This document shows, in pieces, positions 7,253 through 10,947 of a stretch of 10,947 bases of DNA; the first letter of the stretch is position 1, and each line of letters starts with the position of its first letter. Position numbers and translations under genes: made by a program. Origin of the DNA: DATAPE01 sp034667545. GTDB lineage: Bacteria; Actinomycetota; CADDZG01; WHSQ01. The DNA lies in contig JAXDJR010000141.1 of the NCBI GenBank assembly GCA_034667545.1, positions 1 through 10,947 on the forward strand, written 5' to 3'. The notes beneath the pieces are model-generated. The model saw only the letters and a list, made by a program, of their open reading frames with translations. It ran no database searches and was not told the DNA's origin.

Positions 7253-8088
7253 CATCTCCCGACGTGGCTGCACTTGTCGCGGGGGCGCTTGCCGGAACAG
7301 TCGTGTCGGCGCTGGCGATCCGCCACCGCGTGACCTCCATCCCTGCCGCAAAGGTAAAGAGGATCAACGTGAACGGCCGCGAGGTTCCAGTCATATTGGG
7401 GACCCCCTTGCTGTGGGGTTCGCTCGCCGGCCTTGGGTGCGCGCTTGGGGTGCGTAGCCTTGCCGGCGCAGGCGTTCCGCTGCGAGTCGGCACCGCTTGC
7501 TGCTTGGTGCTCGTCACTCTCTGGGCCGCCGGCACATGGGATGACAACAAAGGGGACGAGCGAGCGCGTGGATTTGCCGGTCATCTCGGTGCTGCACGGC
7601 GCTTGCAACTTACCGGTGGGCTGGTGAAGCTGGTGGCGGGAGTCGCCGCGGGGCTGGTTGCGGGAGCAATCGTTGCGCGCGGGACGGAGATAATCGAGGT
7701 TGGCTTGCTCGTTGCGCTGAGCGCTAACACGATCAACCTTTTCGACCGCGCTCCCGGACGCGCCGGAAAGGTTGCCTTGATCGCCATGCTGCCGCTCGCG
7801 GTGTTGGGTGTGGCGGTGTGGACAGTGGCGGCAGCCGGCTGCATCGCGTCGCTCGCTGCGGCACTTCCTGCCGACCTCTCCGAGCGGGCGATGCTGGGAG
7901 ACGCGGGGGCGAATCCGATAGGTGGCGTTATCGGACTGGGACTTGCTGTCTCTCTCCCGGAAGCGTGGAGGGTCGCGGCCATCGTCGTGCTGCTGGCGCT
8001 CAACCTGGCGTCGGAGCGGTGGTCGTTCTCGCGGGGTTTCGCACGGATCGGCTTCCTCGCCCGGCTCGACCGGATCGGACGCAGATAA
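7249..8088 (+). CDS. Short MraY/WecA-like polyprenyl-phosphate sugar-phosphate transferase (PNPT family)
   Basis: A 279-residue integral membrane protein of the polyprenyl-phosphate N-acetylhexosamine-1-phosphate transferase family. Members load a sugar-1-phosphate from a UDP-sugar onto undecaprenyl- or decaprenyl-phosphate. Motifs seen are Trp97-Asp98-Asp99-Asn-Lys-Gly-Asp103 followed by Arg-Gly-Phe-Ala-Gly-His-Leu (the Mg-binding Asp-Asp loop), Asn160-Thr-Ile-Asn-Leu-Phe-Asp166-Arg-Ala-Pro-Gly-Arg (the Asn-X-X-Asn-X-X-Asp motif), and Leu-Gly217-Asp-Ala-Gly-Ala-Asn222. It is much shorter than MraY (about 360 residues), and the His-rich C-terminal cytoplasmic loop of MraY/WecA is not seen. 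In its place is Ser-Glu-Arg-Trp-Ser-Phe-Ser near the end. About 8-9 hydrophobic segments are visible. The GTG start overlaps the upstream stop (GTGA, 7249-7252). Longer in-frame starts would lie inside the upstream gene and translate without homology. It is probably active as the initiating enzyme of this gene group. The substrate is unknown. Confidence 0.8.
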   Translation: MTSPDVAALVAGALAGTVVSALAIRHRVTSIPAAKVKRINVNGREVPVILGTPLLWGSLAGLGCALGVRSLAGAGVPLRVGTACCLVLVTLWAAGTWDDNKGDERARGFAGHLGAARRLQLTGGLVKLVAGVAAGLVAGAIVARGTEIIEVGLLVALSANTINLFDRAPGRAGKVALIAMLPLAVLGVAVWTVAAAGCIASLAAALPADLSERAMLGDAGANPIGGVIGLGLAVSLPEAWRVAAIVVLLALNLASERWSFSRGFARIGFLARLDRIGRR

Positions 8089-8122
8089 CGGCGTTGAAAT
8101 GAAGCGCTCCACGCGAAGCGCG

Positions 8123-8131
8123 TGCTAGCTT
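8123..8131 (+). promoter_or_regulatory. Candidate extended -10 element for pyrG
   Basis: TGC followed by TAGCTT resembles an actinobacterial extended -10 (TGN then TAnnnT). No good -35 lies at 16-18 bases: the only TTGAAA (8094-8099) is 26 bases away. If real, transcription would begin near 8138 and give a leader of about 128 bases that includes the three-way junction. The call is weak. Confidence 0.25.
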
Positions 8132-8188
8132 GTGATGACCTCCTCCTGCAACCGGACCTCATACGAGCACGGTGGGTCTGCGTTGGAG

Positions 8189-8244
8189 GGGACGGGTCAC
8201 CTGGCTAGAGGGCCGGGTGTCTCGAGTTCCCGAGCATCCGTCCC
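8189..8244 (+). promoter_or_regulatory. Candidate structured leader RNA (three-way junction) of pyrG
   Basis: Three helices can be drawn that use almost every base. P1 pairs 8189-8197 with 8236-8244 (9 pairs, one G-U). P2 pairs 8198-8205 with 8212-8219 (8 pairs, one G-U, 6-base loop). P3 pairs 8221-8224 with 8231-8234 (4 pairs, 6-base loop). Only U8220 and C8235 are unpaired at the junction. The element ends 21 bases before the pyrG GTG and just before the Shine-Dalgarno bases. pyrG of Bacillus subtilis is controlled through its leader by reiterative transcription at low CTP, but that specific leader is not seen here. I do not recognise this as a known RNA family. Confidence 0.4.
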
Positions 8245-8252
8245 ATGCGACG

Positions 8253-8261
8253 AAAGAGAGG
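8253..8261 (+). promoter_or_regulatory. Shine-Dalgarno site deciding the pyrG start
   Basis: AAAGAGAGG precedes the GTG at 8266, with AGAGG ending 4 bases before the start and AAAGAG 7 bases before it. An in-frame ATG at 8245 lies upstream of this site and would add seven residues (Met-Arg-Arg-Lys-Arg-Gly-Ser) not typical of PyrG. This favours initiation at 8266, giving Met-Pro-Lys-His-Ile-Phe-Val-Thr-Gly-Gly. Confidence 0.6.
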
Positions 8262-8265
8262 CTCG

Positions 8266-9927
<1,662 letters not shown>

Positions 9928-9955
9928 GTATCCGGCCGCCACAGCGGTCGTGACG

Positions 9956-9980
9956 CACGGCGGGTAGGGTTCCGCCTGTG
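9956..9980 (+). promoter_or_regulatory. Hairpin covering the ald start codon
   Basis: CACGGCGG (9956-9963) can pair with CCGCC (9972-9976) and, after a bulged T at 9977, with the GTG start codon itself (9978-9980). The 8-base loop GTAGGGTT carries the Shine-Dalgarno bases AGGG (9966-9969). An upstream CCGCC (9936-9940) could pair with the same GGCGG (9959-9963) instead and free the start. This suggests a possible translational switch, but in GC-rich DNA such pairings also arise by chance. Confidence 0.3.
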
Positions 9981-10947
9981 AGAGTCGGCGCCCCGCGCGA
10001 GCTGAAGGACAACGAATACCGGGTAGCGATAACCCCCGCGGGCGTGCGCGAGCTCGTCGTGCACGGGCACGAGGTCGTAATCGAGAACGACGCCGGGCGG
10101 GGCTCCAGCATCGCCGACGCGGACTTCGACCGAGCCGGCGCCACCATCGTCCCGGATGCGGATTCTCTGTTCGAGACCTGCGACATGGTCCTGAAGGTCA
10201 AGGAACCCATCGAGGAAGAGTTCCATCGCTTGCGCGACGGGCTTCTGCTGTTCACCTACCTCCACCTGGCCGCGAGCAGGCCCGTGACCGACGCTTTGAT
10301 CGAGTCAGGGACCACCGCGGTGGCCTACGAGACCGTGGAGATGGGAGACGGGTCCCTCCCTCTCCTGGCGCCGATGAGCGAGGTAGCAGGCCGCATGGCT
10401 CCCCAGGTGGGCGCCGTTCACCTGCAGCGCGAGCACGGAGGGCGGGGGGTCCTTCTCGGAGGGGTCTCCGGAGTCCGGCCCGGCCGTGTGGTCGTCCTGG
10501 GCGCCGGGATGGCAGGCATGAATGCCGCGTGGATCGCCCAGGGCATGGAGGCTGAAGTGGTCGTCCTCGACAAAAACATCAACAAGCTGCGCGATATCGA
10601 CAGGATCCATCAGGGCAAGATCCTCACCCTTGCCTCCAACCGGCTGTCGGTCGAGGAGACGGTCATCTCGGCCGACCTCGTGATCGGGGCGGTGCTGATC
10701 CCGGGAGCCAAGGCCCCCAAGCTGGTCGACGAGCACACGATCGCGCAGATGCGGCCCGGAGCCGTGGTCGTAGACATCTCCATCGACCAGGGCGGGTGCT
10801 TTGCCACTTCGCACATGACCACGCACTCGGACCCCACCTATGTGGTTCACAACGTGGTGCATTACTGCGTCGGCAATATGCCGGGGGCCGTGCCACATAC
10901 CTCGACGTATGCCCTCACCAACGCCACCCTGCCCTACGTGATCGCTC
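9978..10947 (+). CDS. ald: Alanine dehydrogenase (3' end cut by window)
   Basis: The first 323 residues of a protein usually about 370 long. Ald interconverts L-alanine and pyruvate plus ammonia with NAD(H) in the cytosol, linking amino-nitrogen and redox balance to the alanine pool used for peptidoglycan. The start Met-Arg-Val-Gly-Ala-Pro-Arg-Glu-Leu-Lys is typical. Substrate and catalytic residues fall at the numbering known from the Mycobacterium tuberculosis enzyme: Arg15, Lys75 (in Leu-Lys-Val-Lys-Glu-Pro), His96 (Tyr-Leu-His-Leu-Ala) and Asp270 (Asp-Ile-Ser-Ile-Asp-Gln-Gly-Gly). The NAD loop is Gly175-Ala-Gly-Met-Ala-Gly180, with Met-Ala where Val-Val is more usual. The GTG start is supported by AGGG at 9966-9969 and the perfect residue numbering. 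The 50-base gap after pyrG suggests co-transcription. The reading frame is open to the window end, so the missing part is simply outside. Confidence 0.96.
   Translation, partial: MRVGAPRELKDNEYRVAITPAGVRELVVHGHEVVIENDAGRGSSIADADFDRAGATIVPDADSLFETCDMVLKVKEPIEEEFHRLRDGLLLFTYLHLAASRPVTDALIESGTTAVAYETVEMGDGSLPLLAPMSEVAGRMAPQVGAVHLQREHGGRGVLLGGVSGVRPGRVVVLGAGMAGMNAAWIAQGMEAEVVVLDKNINKLRDIDRIHQGKILTLASNRLSVEETVISADLVIGAVLIPGAKAPKLVDEHTIAQMRPGAVVVDISIDQGGCFATSHMTTHSDPTYVVHNVVHYCVGNMPGAVPHTSTYALTNATLPYVIA

Larger units (their letters stand above)
8089..8265 (+). other. Intergenic region upstream of pyrG
   Basis: This is the only gap of note in the window. It contains no convincing Rho-independent terminator after the PNPT gene: one short hairpin can be drawn (GCGCT at 8104-8108 with AGCGC at 8117-8121), but no T-tract follows. 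A 7-base direct repeat GAAGCGC occurs at 8101-8107 and 8115-8121. A weak extended -10 element lies at 8123-8131 and a structured leader at 8189-8244. Polypyrimidine CTCCTCC (8140-8146) is complementary, with one wobble, to GGAGGGG (8185-8191). Confidence 0.6.

Noticed and set aside
8094..8099. TTGAAA as a -35 box for pyrG.
   Set aside because: It lies 26 bases from the candidate -10, too far for a standard sigma-70-type promoter.
7090..8112. A long minus-strand open frame opposite the PNPT gene (340 residues), with similar ones at 1379-2248 and 9058-9942.
   Set aside because: Long antisense frames are expected in GC-rich DNA. Their translations are rich in Arg, Ser, Pro and Ala, show no recognisable domain, and oppose genes with clear family matches.
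8104..8121. Short hairpin as a Rho-independent terminator after the PNPT gene.
   Set aside because: The stem is only five pairs with an 8-base loop and no T-run follows.
8189..8244. A tRNA gene upstream of pyrG, suggested by the folded arms.
   Set aside because: There is no anticodon arm, no T-loop consensus and only two inner hairpins, so it is better described as a three-way junction.
8245..8265. ATG at 8245 as the pyrG start.
   Set aside because: It would place the Shine-Dalgarno sequence inside the coding region and add seven atypical residues. The GTG at 8266 gives the standard PyrG N-terminus.

Overview
The window is GC-rich and all of its recognisable genes lie on the + strand. It suggests a chromosomal segment of an actinobacterium (Actinomycetota). 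The best evidence is the order recN-steA-steB followed by pyrG and ald, because SteA and SteB are actinobacterial cell-division proteins. GTG and TTG starts are common. The MurJ-like protein is short and lacks the long cytoplasmic pseudokinase tail of mycobacterial MurJ, so a lineage outside the mycobacteria is likely. The class cannot be fixed from sequence alone. I see no IS element, CRISPR array, tRNA or rRNA.

Region 1 (1-8088) is one very compact gene string: the 3' end of recN, steA, steB, a murJ-family flippase, a GT4 glycosyltransferase, a large protein with a secreted alkaline-phosphatase-like domain and a many-spanning membrane domain, and a short MraY/WecA-like phosphoglycosyltransferase (PNPT). 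Four junctions are 4-base GTGA/ATGA overlaps, one is a 14-base overlap and one is a 5-base gap, so polycistronic transcription and translational coupling are likely. Together the last four genes resemble a small lipid-linked glycan assembly line: initiate (PNPT), extend (GT4), flip (MurJ-like), then process or transfer outside (AP-like/polytopic protein). They sit beside SteA/SteB, which act in septal envelope remodelling. The final polymer is unknown. This module is the best candidate here for an undescribed system.

Region 2 (8089-8265) is the only real intergenic gap. It holds a weak candidate extended -10 element and, just before pyrG, a sequence that folds on paper into a compact three-way junction (8189-8244). 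This could be a cis-regulatory leader.

Region 3 (8266-10947) holds pyrG (CTP synthase, complete) and, 50 bases on, ald (alanine dehydrogenase, running off the end). The ald GTG start can be drawn inside a hairpin whose loop carries the Shine-Dalgarno bases.
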